Counted from the stretch's first letter, positions 33,534-43,777 are shown. The stretch: 51,594 bases of DNA from Flavobacteriales bacterium (GCA_022361195.1 JAKSBJ010000070.1:1-51594); one strand, 5' to 3'. Translations and numbers: made by a program. The notes: a model not told the origin generated them from the sequence alone.

Positions 33534-34547
33534 CTAAACCCAAATCTTAGATCCTTCGGAACAGTTTTTACAAATCTCAATTTGTTGACGATCTTGCATG
33601 AGTTTTTTTCTAAACTCTTTGTAGATAGCCGATTTCCAAATGGTTTTGAAAGTTGATTGGTCAATTTCTCCCATTTGATGTTGAGCATCTTTATCAAAAC
33701 AACACGGTACAACCTTTCCGTCCCAGGTAAAAACACAGGAGCTCCACATACGCCAGCAACGGTTTTTGAATTTGTTTTTCAGTTCAAAACTTCCATCAGG
33801 CTTTTTTTTGTATCGCGAATATTGTTCGTTTTCTGGTATGAGTGGATGACCGTTTTCAAAATCATAGATTTGTACCGTTTTTAAACTCACACAATCGACT
33901 CCAATTTCCTCTGCCATTTCGTGCAGCTTGTCAATTTGAGATTCATTATAACGCACAATCAAAAACTGAAAAGTGAGAAGAGGAGAAGAGACCCCCTTTT
34001 TCTTTTTAGCTGCAACGAGGTTTTTGGTTCCTTCCAGCACTTTCGTTAGCTGTCCCTCAATTCGATACTTTTCATAGGTCTCCTGTGTGGTTCCATCAAT
34101 AGAAATGATGATTTCATTCAGTCCTGATTCAACAATTTCTTCGGCCTTTTTTTCAGAAATAAAGTGGGCATTGGTAGATGTGACAGTATAGATATTTCGT
34201 TTTCGGGCTTCCTTTACCAATTTCAAAAAGTTAGGGTTGATAAAGGGTTCGCCTTGAAAATAATAGTTGATGTATTGCAGGCTGCCTCCCATTTTGTCCA
34301 GTATTTGGCGATTCATTTCCAAGTTGATATTGCCTTGTGGACGGCTAAATTGTCTCAATCCACTTGGGCATTGTGGGCAACGAAGATTGCAGGCCGTTGT
34401 TGGTTCAATAGACACCGCCATTGGTCGTCCCCAGTGAATAGGACGTTTTAACAGGTTTGACAAAAAGAAAGAGCTCTTTAGAAGTAGGAAGTTGAATCCT
34501 CTTTTGGGAGTAATGGTTGCAAATATTTGACCTTTTCTTGTGCGCAA
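33534..34547 (-). CDS. Radical SAM/SPASM-domain enzyme
   Basis: 337 residues from a TTG codon; no ATG or GTG lies before residue 43, and the conserved N-terminal helix needs the earlier start. The radical-SAM cluster motif is CNLRCPQC (Cys53, Cys57, Cys60), followed by YFQGEPFINP and the barrel (IISIDGTTQETYEKYR). The C-terminal SPASM region has CWRMWSSCVFTWDGKVVPCC and ICKNCSEG for auxiliary Fe-S clusters. Such enzymes modify peptides or other substrates by radical chemistry. No precursor peptide is adjacent, and the RiPP locus lies about 9 kb away, so there is no evidence that they work together. A TAATTTAG -7-like element (34562-34555) sits 7 bases before the TTG. Confidence 0.88.
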   Translation of the reverse strand: MRTRKGQIFATITPKRGFNFLLLKSSFFLSNLLKRPIHWGRPMAVSIEPTTACNLRCPQCPSGLRQFSRPQGNINLEMNRQILDKMGGSLQYINYYFQGEPFINPNFLKLVKEARKRNIYTVTSTNAHFISEKKAEEIVESGLNEIIISIDGTTQETYEKYRIEGQLTKVLEGTKNLVAAKKKKGVSSPLLTFQFLIVRYNESQIDKLHEMAEEIGVDCVSLKTVQIYDFENGHPLIPENEQYSRYKKKPDGSFELKNKFKNRCWRMWSSCVFTWDGKVVPCCFDKDAQHQMGEIDQSTFKTIWKSAIYKEFRKKLMQDRQQIEICKNCSEGSKIWV

Positions 34548-34767
34548 AACAGTACTAAATTACAGCATTATTTTGGAGAAAGATTGATCAATGAACTTTT
34601 CCCTTCCAATTTGCTTTGTATTCTGGATGAGTGGACTTTTAGCTGTATTTCCTTCTACTAGCCAGTGATGGGAGGAAAGGGGTGTGGCTTATTCCAGTTA
34701 ATTTTAGTAACTTAGTAGCTTATTAACTCTAATTAAACTTTTAAGTAAAACTAGAAAAAACACGACA

Positions 34768-36492
34768 ATGAAAAAATTATTACTATCAATGGCTTTTTCA
34801 CTTGTAGCGGTTATTGGCGGCGCTCAGGTGATCTTTTATGTAAATGACCCTTCGCCTAACGAAGGGAACTACGACTTCTCTTATGCTGAAGCTGGTTCAG
34901 GATGGGGAGTTGCTGATTTGACAGATCCTGCTAACTCTATCGAAAGTAACCTTGTAATGGTTGATGACGGAACTGGTGATTCTCCAATTGCTTGTGATCC
35001 TATTTTAAATGCGGCGGAATTGGCTGGAAATATTGCTGTATTGTACCGTGGTGATTGTGAGTTTGGTGCAAAAGCATTGGCTTGTGAAACTGCTGGTGCG
35101 ATTGGTGTTGTAATTGTAAACAACGTTCCTGGAGCTCCTATTTCAATGGGAGGTGGTGCTGACGGTGGTTCAGTAACAATTCCGGTTGCAATGATTACAG
35201 ATACGGATGGAGCTTTGTTGCAAACAGAGATTCTTGCTGGAACTTCAACTGCTTTTATCGGATCTAAGTCAGGATTCTATGAAAACGATCTTGGATTTTA
35301 CCCACAGCATATTTTAATGCCTGAGCAATTCTCTAACTTACAGTTGTTGTCACAAGACGATACTGAATTTAGTGTTGAATTGGGAGCATGGGTTCACAAC
35401 TATGGATCTGAAACTCAAACAAACGTTACTTTGAGTGCTACTATTGATGTGGGAGCATCAAACGTTTATAACGAAACTTCTACGCCAGTTGCTTCAATCC
35501 TTTCGGGAGATTCAGTTTTTATTGCTTTACCAACGTATAGTGAAGCTTCTTACGCTAATGGATATTACCATGTAGATTATATCATTGCCAGTGATGCTGC
35601 TGATGAATTTCTTGCTGATAACGAATTACCGGCTGACTTTACAATGAGTGATTCAATCTTTGGATATTCAAGAGTAAATGAATCACTTCAACCAAATGGA
35701 GTTGCTTACTTCAGAGGTGCGAGTTCAACAGCTTCTAACTCTGCTTGTTTAGCATTTAGTGATCCTAATGCAAGCCGTATGGGAATTGCTGGTATGACTT
35801 TCTCAGCTTCATCTTCTCAAAACCCTGATCCAACTTCATTGGACGGAGAGTTTGTTCAAGTATTTGCTTACCAATGGAATGATGTTTTTACTGATATCAA
35901 CGATGCTGGTTTTGCAATTAGCCTTTTAGATGAGATTACAAGTGGAGAGTACATTTACCTTTCTGATTTACAACAAGAGAATGTTTACCTTCCGTTTGAA
36001 GATCCTTTCGTAATGGAAGATGGTCAAAGATATTTGTTCTGTGTTACTCACTATGGTGAAAACATTTTCTTAGGATACGATACTGAGATTGACTACCGTG
36101 AGAACCAAAATACTTATGCTCAACCTGTTTTCCCAGGAGAAAGTGACGGATCATTCTTTACAAATGGATTCGGAACGGATATCGTTCCTGCTTCAACAGT
36201 TCATATGTTTGATGCTGATGAGTTGAGTGTTGTAGAACTTCCATTGGTTGATTTGGATGCTTATCCAAATCCTGCAACTACTGTCATTAACATTCCTTTG
36301 ACAGAAGATAAAGGAGATGCTCAATTAATGGTATTTGACCTTTCAGGAAAATTAATTTCTACGCAAAACGCTTCAATGAACGGAAACATGTTGCAATTTG
36401 ATGTTACTTCAATTGCTGCTGGAACTTACGTTGTTGATTTAGAGTTTGAAAACGGAGAAAAAGGAACCATCAATATTGTGGTTGCTCACTAA
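34768..36492 (+). CDS. Secreted PA-domain protein with T9SS sorting domain
   Basis: 574 residues. A signal peptide ends at VIGGAQ (residue 20). A protease-associated (PA) domain lies at about 50-165 (IAVLYRGDCEFGAKALACETAGAIGVVIVNN in two conserved pieces, then TIPVAMITDTDG). The middle has beta-sandwich-like regions (FSVELGAWVHNYGSETQTNVTLSATI cut here for length). The end (about 495-574; DAYPNPATTVINIPL, MVFDLSGKLIS, AAGTYVVDLEFENG) is a type A T9SS sorting domain. No peptidase active site was seen, although PA domains often sit in secreted proteases. A strong terminator follows, and the gene stands alone, in the opposite direction to both flanking genes. The approximately 220-base gap upstream shows no RNA gene. 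Confidence 0.87.
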   Translation: MKKLLLSMAFSLVAVIGGAQVIFYVNDPSPNEGNYDFSYAEAGSGWGVADLTDPANSIESNLVMVDDGTGDSPIACDPILNAAELAGNIAVLYRGDCEFGAKALACETAGAIGVVIVNNVPGAPISMGGGADGGSVTIPVAMITDTDGALLQTEILAGTSTAFIGSKSGFYENDLGFYPQHILMPEQFSNLQLLSQDDTEFSVELGAWVHNYGSETQTNVTLSATIDVGASNVYNETSTPVASILSGDSVFIALPTYSEASYANGYYHVDYIIASDAADEFLADNELPADFTMSDSIFGYSRVNESLQPNGVAYFRGASSTASNSACLAFSDPNASRMGIAGMTFSASSSQNPDPTSLDGEFVQVFAYQWNDVFTDINDAGFAISLLDEITSGEYIYLSDLQQENVYLPFEDPFVMEDGQRYLFCVTHYGENIFLGYDTEIDYRENQNTYAQPVFPGESDGSFFTNGFGTDIVPASTVHMFDADELSVVELPLVDLDAYPNPATTVINIPLTEDKGDAQLMVFDLSGKLISTQNASMNGNMLQFDVTSIAAGTYVVDLEFENGEKGTINIVVAH

Positions 36493-36513
36493 GAAAAATT
36501 CACAATAATATTA

Positions 36514-36545
36514 AAAGGCTGTCCAATTTTGGATGGCCTTTTTTT
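36514..36545 (+). terminator. Rho-independent terminator of the PA-domain gene
   Basis: An 11-bp stem with two GT pairs (AAAGGCTGTCC with GGATGGCCTTT, loop AATTTT) is followed by T up to 36545. It lies 21 bases after the stop. It is also 8 bases from the stop of the convergent gene. Confidence 0.9.
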
Positions 36546-36552
36546 ATACACT

Positions 36553-39500
36553 TTAGTGCAGGAATAAGGTGATTTTATTTACACTCTCCATGGCGTTAGA
36601 AATGTAGAGTTGATCGTTGAGGAGAATGGCATCTTTTGCATTTTTATTGGCAAATTCACCACCCTGCTCAAGCGGGAAAATATCAAAGACTAGTTCTCCT
36701 TTGTTGATTAAAACCAGTCCAGGATTTCCATCGTAACGAGGTGTTTCTATTTCCGCTTCATAACGATTCCCAATCACAATAAAATCCATTCTACCATCTC
36801 CATTAAAGTCGGCTGGAATGAATTTGTTGATTGGACCAATTTGAGCCATATTTGGAAAGGGAGTAAATTGATAACGACCATCTACTTTTTGAAGAAATCC
36901 ATTGCTGAAATTATTAACGGCAAGGGGTTTTTCTGTTCCCTCAAAAATATCCCCAAATTGAGCTTGTGCAAAAGCTGAATAGGAAGAGTAACGTTCGGCA
37001 ATTGACGGAATTTGATCACTTAAACATTCGCGACCTCTAACTGGATGTTCCACTCCACTAAAGAACTTGCTCAGGATAATGTCTAACTGTCCGTTTTCGT
37101 CAAAATCCTCTAAGTAAACTTGCAGTTCATGATCAGCGTTGGGATGGAATTTATTGTTCAAGCCTAAATTCCCCAACAAAATCTCCTTATTACCATCTCC
37201 ATCAAGATCATATACCTCAACGGTATTCCACCATCCATACAATCCAGAACCATCATAAATTTGACTGTCTTTGGTGAATTGATTCTCCTTTTGAATAAAC
37301 AGGCCCACTGAGGTCCATTCGCCAACCACCACTAAATCCAATTCACCATCTTCATTTAAATCGGTGAATTGAGCATCAGTAATCATACCGTAAAATTGCA
37401 GTTCAGGAGCAATTTCTGCAATTTTATCTTCAAACTTCCCATTGCTATTCACCAACCAGTAAGATTGCGGCGTTTTGGGATATTCTCCCGGAACTTGTCT
37501 TCCTCCCACAAAAAGATCAATGTCTCCATCCTGATCAAAATCATTTGGGATTACACATTGTCCACTAGTGGTAATAAGAGGTAAAGCGGCAGAATCTCGC
37601 TTAAAGTTTCCATCCCCTGCATTGATGTAAAGGCGATCCTGATAATGCCAGCTCCCTTTTTCAAATTCGTTACCACCACTCACCACATAAAGGTCTAAGT
37701 CTCCATCCATATCAGCATCAAAAAACACAGATTGGGCATCTTCATAATGAGCATCTTGTTCAAAAATGCCTTGAGGCTTAAGGAGCATAATATCATTATC
37801 CAAGCTCAATAAAAGTCTGGCTGAAGTACCATTTCCTCCACCAATGAATAAATCATCTTTGCCATCACCATTTACATCATCAGAACTCATAAATGGACCT
37901 AGTTGTGACATTTTGTGAGGGAGTAAAATTTCCCTTTCGTAATCGTCATAAGCTGCTTCTTCTACATCAACAAAAATATCCTCATCTTTATTAAATGGGA
38001 TAAGGTAAAGAGCTTCAGTTTTGGTAGAGTTTTCATAGTCAATAACCAGTTTTTGATTCGTTTTAACCAAAGGTAATTGGGTCATTTCTTTGCTGTTCCA
38101 AAAAATAGTTAGTTGCTCTATTTCTGTATTAGATCCTAAACCAAAGTGTAAAGTGTAATCAGAGGAAGAAGCATAACCTTTGGAAGGATAGAGTTCTCGA
38201 ATTTGAATTCCGTCAGATGTTTTAAGTTCAACTTTAGCACCAATAGCTTTGGTGTTGAGGGAGGGACCTTTTAATTCAACTTGAAGGTAGTTTTGACCGC
38301 TACCGTTGTTTTGAAGTAGAGTGGGAACTTCGTTAACATTATTGATGACCAAATCTAAATCGCCATCATTATCTAAATCCGCATAAGCAGCTCCGTGTGA
38401 AACTGTTCCAAAGTTCATTCCCCAATCTACACTTACATCCTCAAAGGTTAAATCACCTTTGTTGCGGAAGAAAAAATTAACTTCTTTGGTTTGTGGAATA
38501 GCCTCCAGCATTTTTTTATAATCAAAATGGTTAGGATGATTACGCATGTAAGTTTTAAGCGAATTGGTGTAGTCTTTATCCCTTACTTCACGATAAAAAC
38601 CATTGGAAATAAAAATGTCAAGCTGTCCATCCATGTCAAAATCGGCAAGGAGTGGCGACCAGCTCCAGTCCGAGCTCGCTACTCCGGCCATGTGGGCAAT
38701 TTCAGAAAAGTAGCCCTGCCCAAGGTTTAACTGTAAACTATTGTACATGTATTGGTAAGGGTAACCACGTTTAACCCTGTCCCAAAAATTGGCGACGGAC
38801 ATACTGCCCATATTGGTTTTAGTTTTTTCGTAATTCGTGTTCGACATATCCGGAACAAAAATGTCCGTAAAACCATCGTTATTAATGTCTGCAATGTCAA
38901 TTCCCATGGAATAATGAGAAGTGTGCCTGATTCGTTGACGCATTTCATTTTTGAAACCACCATTTTGATCGTTGATGAACAAAAAATCGGGTAAATCATA
39001 ATCATTGGTGACATACAAATCGGGCCAGCCATCGTTGTTTAAATCCGAAATACCAACGCCAAGGCAAAAGCCAAAAGAAACGATTCCATTTTCACGTGAA
39101 GTGACATCCATGAAATAACCATCTATGTTTTTGTAAAGTCGATTGGCATGCATGGGCTCCGAATCCATTTGTCCGGTATATTGTTCCATAACACTGGTGT
39201 TCTTTTTCCGATTGACTACATAAAGGTCCAAATCACCATCCTGGTCATAATCAAAAAAGGCTGCATCCATTCCACGTCCGGGATCATCTATTCCATATTC
39301 TCGGGCTTTTTCCGTAAAGGTTTCATCACCATTGTTGATGAAGAGTAAGTTGCGTCTGGCTTCTTCTTTTTGACCCCTACTTCCCCGTCGGCAAACATAA
39401 ATGTCCAAAAAACCATCTCCATTTACATCAGCCATAGTCGATCCAACTTTCCATGCATCTGAAAAATCATCTTCAAAAGCGGTTTGAGTAATGTCTTTAA

Positions 39501-39783
39501 AAACCATATTACCCTGGTTTAAATAAAGGGCATCCCGACCAAAATTGCTGACAAAATAAAGGTCCACTAATCCATCATTGTTCACATCTCCTACCGAAAC
39601 TCCCGAACCATTGTATAGATCATCTTCCAGAAAAAAATTGAGGGTATCCATATCCACCACAGAATTGATGAATGAAACCTTGCTTATATCTGGAGAAACT
39701 GTAGTGAATAAAGGGGCATTTTCCGTTTGCGAAAATGCAAAGGAAGTACACATAATGAGAAGAGTAAGAAAGTAATTCCTCAT
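36553..39783 (-). CDS. Secreted VCBS/FG-GAP repeat protein with ASPIC/UnbV domain
   Basis: 1077 residues by span from the ATG at 39783, which places a signal peptide (SFAFSQ) at the N-terminus; an upstream in-frame start at 39903 would bury it. Many VCBS-type repeats with Ca-binding loops (VGDVNNDGLVDLYFV, MADVNGDGFLDIYVC, YDQDGDLDLYVVN) fill about 55-480. An ASPIC/UnbV domain follows at about 495-570 (AIGAKVELKTSDGIQIRELY, YASSSDYTLHFGLG), and a second VCBS array fills about 640-1030. No T9SS sorting domain or lipoprotein Cys was found. The domain order resembles CRTAC1-like Bacteroidota proteins; the function is unknown but is likely binding at the cell surface or outside. It is divergent from the DUF3857 gene. 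Confidence 0.88.
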   Translation of the reverse strand: MRNYFLTLLIMCTSFAFSQTENAPLFTTVSPDISKVSFINSVVDMDTLNFFLEDDLYNGSGVSVGDVNNDGLVDLYFVSNFGRDALYLNQGNMVFKDITQTAFEDDFSDAWKVGSTMADVNGDGFLDIYVCRRGSRGQKEEARRNLLFINNGDETFTEKAREYGIDDPGRGMDAAFFDYDQDGDLDLYVVNRKKNTSVMEQYTGQMDSEPMHANRLYKNIDGYFMDVTSRENGIVSFGFCLGVGISDLNNDGWPDLYVTNDYDLPDFLFINDQNGGFKNEMRQRIRHTSHYSMGIDIADINNDGFTDIFVPDMSNTNYEKTKTNMGSMSVANFWDRVKRGYPYQYMYNSLQLNLGQGYFSEIAHMAGVASSDWSWSPLLADFDMDGQLDIFISNGFYREVRDKDYTNSLKTYMRNHPNHFDYKKMLEAIPQTKEVNFFFRNKGDLTFEDVSVDWGMNFGTVSHGAAYADLDNDGDLDLVINNVNEVPTLLQNNGSGQNYLQVELKGPSLNTKAIGAKVELKTSDGIQIRELYPSKGYASSSDYTLHFGLGSNTEIEQLTIFWNSKEMTQLPLVKTNQKLVIDYENSTKTEALYLIPFNKDEDIFVDVEEAAYDDYEREILLPHKMSQLGPFMSSDDVNGDGKDDLFIGGGNGTSARLLLSLDNDIMLLKPQGIFEQDAHYEDAQSVFFDADMDGDLDLYVVSGGNEFEKGSWHYQDRLYINAGDGNFKRDSAALPLITTSGQCVIPNDFDQDGDIDLFVGGRQVPGEYPKTPQSYWLVNSNGKFEDKIAEIAPELQFYGMITDAQFTDLNEDGELDLVVVGEWTSVGLFIQKENQFTKDSQIYDGSGLYGWWNTVEVYDLDGDGNKEILLGNLGLNNKFHPNADHELQVYLEDFDENGQLDIILSKFFSGVEHPVRGRECLSDQIPSIAERYSSYSAFAQAQFGDIFEGTEKPLAVNNFSNGFLQKVDGRYQFTPFPNMAQIGPINKFIPADFNGDGRMDFIVIGNRYEAEIETPRYDGNPGLVLINKGELVFDIFPLEQGGEFANKNAKDAILLNDQLYISNAMESVNKITLFLH

Positions 39784-39819
39784 AATGAATCGCTGAAAAA
39801 GAATAGTTCCCTGGTTAAC

Positions 39820-39827
39820 CAAATGTA
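39820..39827 (-). promoter_or_regulatory. Candidate -7 element of the ASPIC/UnbV gene
   Basis: TACATTTG (39827-39820, minus strand) is a perfect TAnnTTTG match, 36 bases before the ATG at 39783. No TTG is present at the usual -33 distance. Confidence 0.4.
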
Positions 39828-39977
39828 CTGAATTCCCAAAAACAGGTATTACTGTTCTAGAAGATAGAAATCCAATTATTAAGTAATATGGGCCAAATAT
39901 CAATAAGTTGCTTGGATAAGTATAACATTATGGTACTTACTTGTTATATTAGAACTTTTATACTGAAACTAAAACAT

Positions 39978-42900
39978 ATGAAGAATTTACTGTCGTTAGT
40001 ATTGGTGCTGCTTGTGCAGATCAATCTTTTGGCCCAAGACAAATTAGACAAGTTCTGGGGCTACTTTCAGGAGAACAATTATCCAAGTGCCATTGAGGAG
40101 TTGGAGTCGATTGTTAGCTCTGATCCCTCAAATGAAGATGCCTGGGCATTGTTGGCTTTGGTTTACGATGATCAAATGGACTCGTACAAAGCATTTCAAT
40201 CATTTAGAAGCTTGTATGATTTAACAGATAGAAAAACAGAGTATCTACAAGCATTTTGGCACACCTCAGCGGTAAATTCCTATGAAGATGTTCAACGAAA
40301 GGAGCGAATTGCTTTTTTTGAGAAAATTTTGGCCGATCCATCAGTTGATGGATCAATCAAGGCAATGGCACATGGTAGCATAGGAAACTATTATTACAGA
40401 GATGGTGATTTTGATGCCTATTGGGAGCAGATGGCGAACGTAGGTAACTTTAACCTTTGGCAGGTAGTTGGAACCTTCGAGAACATTTCGGCGAGTGGAT
40501 TTGACAAAGAACATAGTCCCTTAACTCAGCCCTCTACTTCGGCTCGATTCAGAAATAAAAGAGAAGCTGAGGTTTATTGGTTTGAAAGCAATGATTTTAG
40601 AGTAGGAGAATGGATTAGAACCGGATATCATTTTGACACAGACAATAGTATTGTTTATGCTCAAACCTATGTAAACAGTCCAAGTGATCAAAACGCACAG
40701 TTGAGGGTAGGAACTTCAGGTTCTTTAAAAGCCTGGATGAATGATAAATTATTGATTTCGGTTGAAGAGGAATACAACAATGGAGTTGATACTTACCGAT
40801 CATCAGTTAGTCTGAAAAAAGGATGGAACCGTATTTTAATTCAGGTAGGAAGCAGTGAAATCAGTTCTCAAAATTTCATGGTTCGGATTACGGACGAAAA
40901 AGGAGCTCCATTAAGTAATTTGACACATAGTAACAAAAATCAATCTTACGCTAAAGTTGGAGGAGAAGACTTAACGATGATTCCTTCGGCAGGAGAAGTT
41001 TACTTTGAAGAGCGTGTAAAAAACAATCCGGAGAATTTATTGGATCAGCTCTTACTTTCCAGACTTTATTTGGATAATGGGAAAACAAATCAAGCTCATT
41101 CAACTTTAAAAGATGCGGAGGAGTTGGCTCCTAACAGTAGTTTAATTTTATGGGAGCTTTTAGAGCTTTATTTGCAAGAGGGGAATGATACCGAATTGGG
41201 TGTTGCTGCTGAAAAAATCAAAGTAGTTGATCCTCAAAATCGTTTTTCATTAGCCCTACAGTTTAATGAAGCCTTGTCAAACGAAGATTATGATAAAGCA
41301 GAGGATTTATTAAATCAGCTGGATGAGGTTAGAGGAGAAGGAGCTGGAAGTTTAGAGGACAGAATTGAATTAGAGTCTTCAAGAGGAAATAACCAAAAAG
41401 TAATTGATTTGGCTTTGGAGGGGTATGCAAAGTATCCTAAAAATGAGACTTTCCTTCGATTAAAATATGTAATTGAGCTCAATGTAAACCAAAATCCGGC
41501 TGCAGCTCAAAAAGTATTGAAGAAGTTCCTTAAAAAGAACTACTCTGAGGGAATCAAGAAATTATATGCATCCTCTTGTGCTGAGCGTAACAATGTAACC
41601 GAGTTTTTTGCGCAGTACAATGACATATTGGAGTTAACACCTTACTCTATCGGAGATATGATTGATTTGGCTGATATCTATTACCAAATCAAACAATATG
41701 ATCAAGCACTTAGATATTTGGATCAGGCCTTAGAATTAGCGCCTTTCGTTGGTAGTCTTTATTCACAAAAAGGACAAGTGTTAATGGATATGGGGAATGA
41801 AAGTGAAGCCCTTAAGAATTATCAAATGGCTGTGAAATTTGATCCAACAGACTTTACAGCTCGTGAGCGAATTAGAACTCTTGAAGGTGAAAAATCACTT
41901 TTTGACAATTGGGAGGAGAAAGATTACTACAAAATTTACGAAGAGGCTCCTGATGCAGCAGATTACCCTGAGGATAATTCCTTAATCGTGACTGAAGAAA
42001 AACAAATCGTAATTCACGAAAAAGGAGCTGTTGAAGAGCGAAATTACATGGTCGTTAAGGTTTTTGATAAAGCCGGAGTTGACTTTTGGAAAGAGTATGC
42101 TATTCCACGTTTTGGTTCACAATACCTCATCTTAGAAAAAGCGGAAGTTTTAAAGAAAGACGGATCTAAAAATCCAGCCGAAACTTCGGGAAGTTATGTG
42201 GTATTTACGAACCTTGAACCAGGAGATGGAATTTACCTGGCTTATCGTTTACAAAACTATTACCAAGGGAATTTGTCTGAGCATTTCTGGGGTAAACAAT
42301 ACTTTGATTACTTCGTTCCAGCTAAGAATATCGAATTCTCAATCTTGTACGATGAGGAAGAGACACCATTAGAGTTTAAAGTGAGCAATGGTGAAATTGA
42401 AAAGTCTGAAAAAGAAATTGGAGCCATGAAAATGGTTGAGTTTTCGGCGAAAGATGTTGAGAGTATCAAGAGCGAAAGCTTTATGCCAGCTTTGACCGAT
42501 ATTGGTAGAGTTTTACACTACTCTTCAATGCCTGACTGGGACTTTGTTTCGGATTGGTATTCAGATTTAGCTGCAACCAAGGCAAGAGTAGACTACGAGG
42601 TAAAAGCCATTGTGAATGATTTATTCCCTGATGGATGGGAAGGAGTAAGTGATGAAGAAAAAGTAAGCAAGGTTTACGAATACATTGTGAACGAGATCCG
42701 TTATTCATCCATTTCATTCCGTCAGTCGGGATTAGTACCACAAAAGGCATCCAAAGTTTTGATTACCAAAATTGGAGATTGTAAAGATGTTTCTACCCTA
42801 TTTGTTGCCATGTGTGAAGAATTGGGTGTAGATGCTAATTTGGTATTGGTGAATACTCGAAAAAATGGTCAACATGCAATGGATTTACCATCCATCGACT

Positions 42901-43718
42901 TTAATCACTGTATTGCTAAAGTTGATTTAAATGGAGAAGAGCAATTTGTTGAGTTGACAACAGATTTGTATGCTTTTGCAACAGTTTCACCTTCATTGCA
43001 GGGATCATTCATTTTAGAAATTGATGAAGATGGTGAAAAGAACGAACCACGTTTGTTACCGGCGAATAAAAACAAGCCAAATGCCATTTACCGTAAGAGT
43101 GAGGCGACTTTGAAGAAAAACACAATGGTGGTAGATAAAGAATCCATCAAAACCGGATCTGTTGGAGCTGGGATGCGATCAATTTACCGTGATATTGGGG
43201 AAGAAGAGCGAAGAAAAGAAATGCAAGAGGCAATCTCTGGTGAATATGCCAACATTAAATTGAATCACGTTAAGTTTGGAGAATCATTGGAGAATAATAC
43301 TGATTCAGTTGAATACCAATACGGATATACTGTTTCTAATCCATTCACTAAAATTGGAAGTTTGGAGATTGTAAAAGTTCCTTTGGCAGACAATTTAAAG
43401 CCAATTGAATTCCTTTCGGCTGAAGAACGAAAGTATGGTGTTGAATTATGGCGTTATTTCCGTTACACAGTTGCGGAGGAGGAAATGTTTGTTGCCTTTG
43501 AAGATGGACGTAAACTAACCGAAGTTCCAGAGGATGTAATGATCTCGAATGAATTGTTAGACTATAAACTAACGTTCAAAATGCAGGATGGTAAATTGCG
43601 TATTTATCGTCGAATTGAGTTTAAAACCACCAAAATTGAATTGAAAGATTTTGAGTTGTTTAAAACTGCAATGGAAGAAGTTATTACAGCTGACAACTTA
43701 CAAATTGGACTAAACTAG
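39978..43718 (+). CDS. TPR, DUF3857 and transglutaminase-like domain protein
   Basis: 1246 residues from ATG 39978, chosen because it begins a clean signal peptide (LVQINLLAQ); an in-frame ATG at 39888 adds 30 residues. TPR-like helical repeats cover about 20-630 (EDAWALLALVYDDQMDSYKA, YDQALRYLDQALELAPF, EALKNYQMAVKFDPTDFTA), interrupted by a beta domain around 180-290. A DUF3857 domain lies at about 640-830. A transglutaminase-like domain follows with Cys935 (KIGDCKDVSTLF), His977 (FNHCIAK) and Asp996 (LTTDLYAF), an intact catalytic triad. The C-terminus is a beta-rich DUF3858-like region. Such proteins are periplasmic in Bacteroidota; substrate and role are not established. A strong terminator follows the stop. 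Confidence 0.88.
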   Translation: MKNLLSLVLVLLVQINLLAQDKLDKFWGYFQENNYPSAIEELESIVSSDPSNEDAWALLALVYDDQMDSYKAFQSFRSLYDLTDRKTEYLQAFWHTSAVNSYEDVQRKERIAFFEKILADPSVDGSIKAMAHGSIGNYYYRDGDFDAYWEQMANVGNFNLWQVVGTFENISASGFDKEHSPLTQPSTSARFRNKREAEVYWFESNDFRVGEWIRTGYHFDTDNSIVYAQTYVNSPSDQNAQLRVGTSGSLKAWMNDKLLISVEEEYNNGVDTYRSSVSLKKGWNRILIQVGSSEISSQNFMVRITDEKGAPLSNLTHSNKNQSYAKVGGEDLTMIPSAGEVYFEERVKNNPENLLDQLLLSRLYLDNGKTNQAHSTLKDAEELAPNSSLILWELLELYLQEGNDTELGVAAEKIKVVDPQNRFSLALQFNEALSNEDYDKAEDLLNQLDEVRGEGAGSLEDRIELESSRGNNQKVIDLALEGYAKYPKNETFLRLKYVIELNVNQNPAAAQKVLKKFLKKNYSEGIKKLYASSCAERNNVTEFFAQYNDILELTPYSIGDMIDLADIYYQIKQYDQALRYLDQALELAPFVGSLYSQKGQVLMDMGNESEALKNYQMAVKFDPTDFTARERIRTLEGEKSLFDNWEEKDYYKIYEEAPDAADYPEDNSLIVTEEKQIVIHEKGAVEERNYMVVKVFDKAGVDFWKEYAIPRFGSQYLILEKAEVLKKDGSKNPAETSGSYVVFTNLEPGDGIYLAYRLQNYYQGNLSEHFWGKQYFDYFVPAKNIEFSILYDEEETPLEFKVSNGEIEKSEKEIGAMKMVEFSAKDVESIKSESFMPALTDIGRVLHYSSMPDWDFVSDWYSDLAATKARVDYEVKAIVNDLFPDGWEGVSDEEKVSKVYEYIVNEIRYSSISFRQSGLVPQKASKVLITKIGDCKDVSTLFVAMCEELGVDANLVLVNTRKNGQHAMDLPSIDFNHCIAKVDLNGEEQFVELTTDLYAFATVSPSLQGSFILEIDEDGEKNEPRLLPANKNKPNAIYRKSEATLKKNTMVVDKESIKTGSVGAGMRSIYRDIGEEERRKEMQEAISGEYANIKLNHVKFGESLENNTDSVEYQYGYTVSNPFTKIGSLEIVKVPLADNLKPIEFLSAEERKYGVELWRYFRYTVAEEEMFVAFEDGRKLTEVPEDVMISNELLDYKLTFKMQDGKLRIYRRIEFKTTKIELKDFELFKTAMEEVITADNLQIGLN

Positions 43719-43741
43719 TTCCAGTTTTATAATCGAATTTG

Positions 43742-43777
43742 GAGCCACTTGCCGTTAAAGGTAAGTGGCTCTTTTTT
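43742..43777 (+). terminator. Rho-independent terminator of the transglutaminase-like gene
   Basis: A 12-bp stem (GAGCCACTTGCC with GGTAAGTGGCTC, one GT pair, GTTAAA loop) followed by six T, 23 bases after the stop codon. Confidence 0.92.

Noticed and set aside
33534..34547. Radical SAM/SPASM enzyme as a missing member of the RiPP locus
   Set aside because: It is about 9 kb from the operon, on the other strand, with unrelated genes between; no evidence links it to the graspetide pathway.
34591..34668. 25-codon hydrophobic frame between the radical SAM gene and the PA-domain gene, considered as a possible precursor peptide
   Set aside because: It resembles only a signal-like stretch with no core, has no start-site support, and lies on the strand opposite to the radical SAM gene.
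36553..43718. Repeated Asp/Asn/Gly-rich and TPR segments considered as DNA-level repeats
   Set aside because: They are protein repeats within secreted proteins; the DNA copies are diverged and no CRISPR-like or tandem DNA repeat structure is present.
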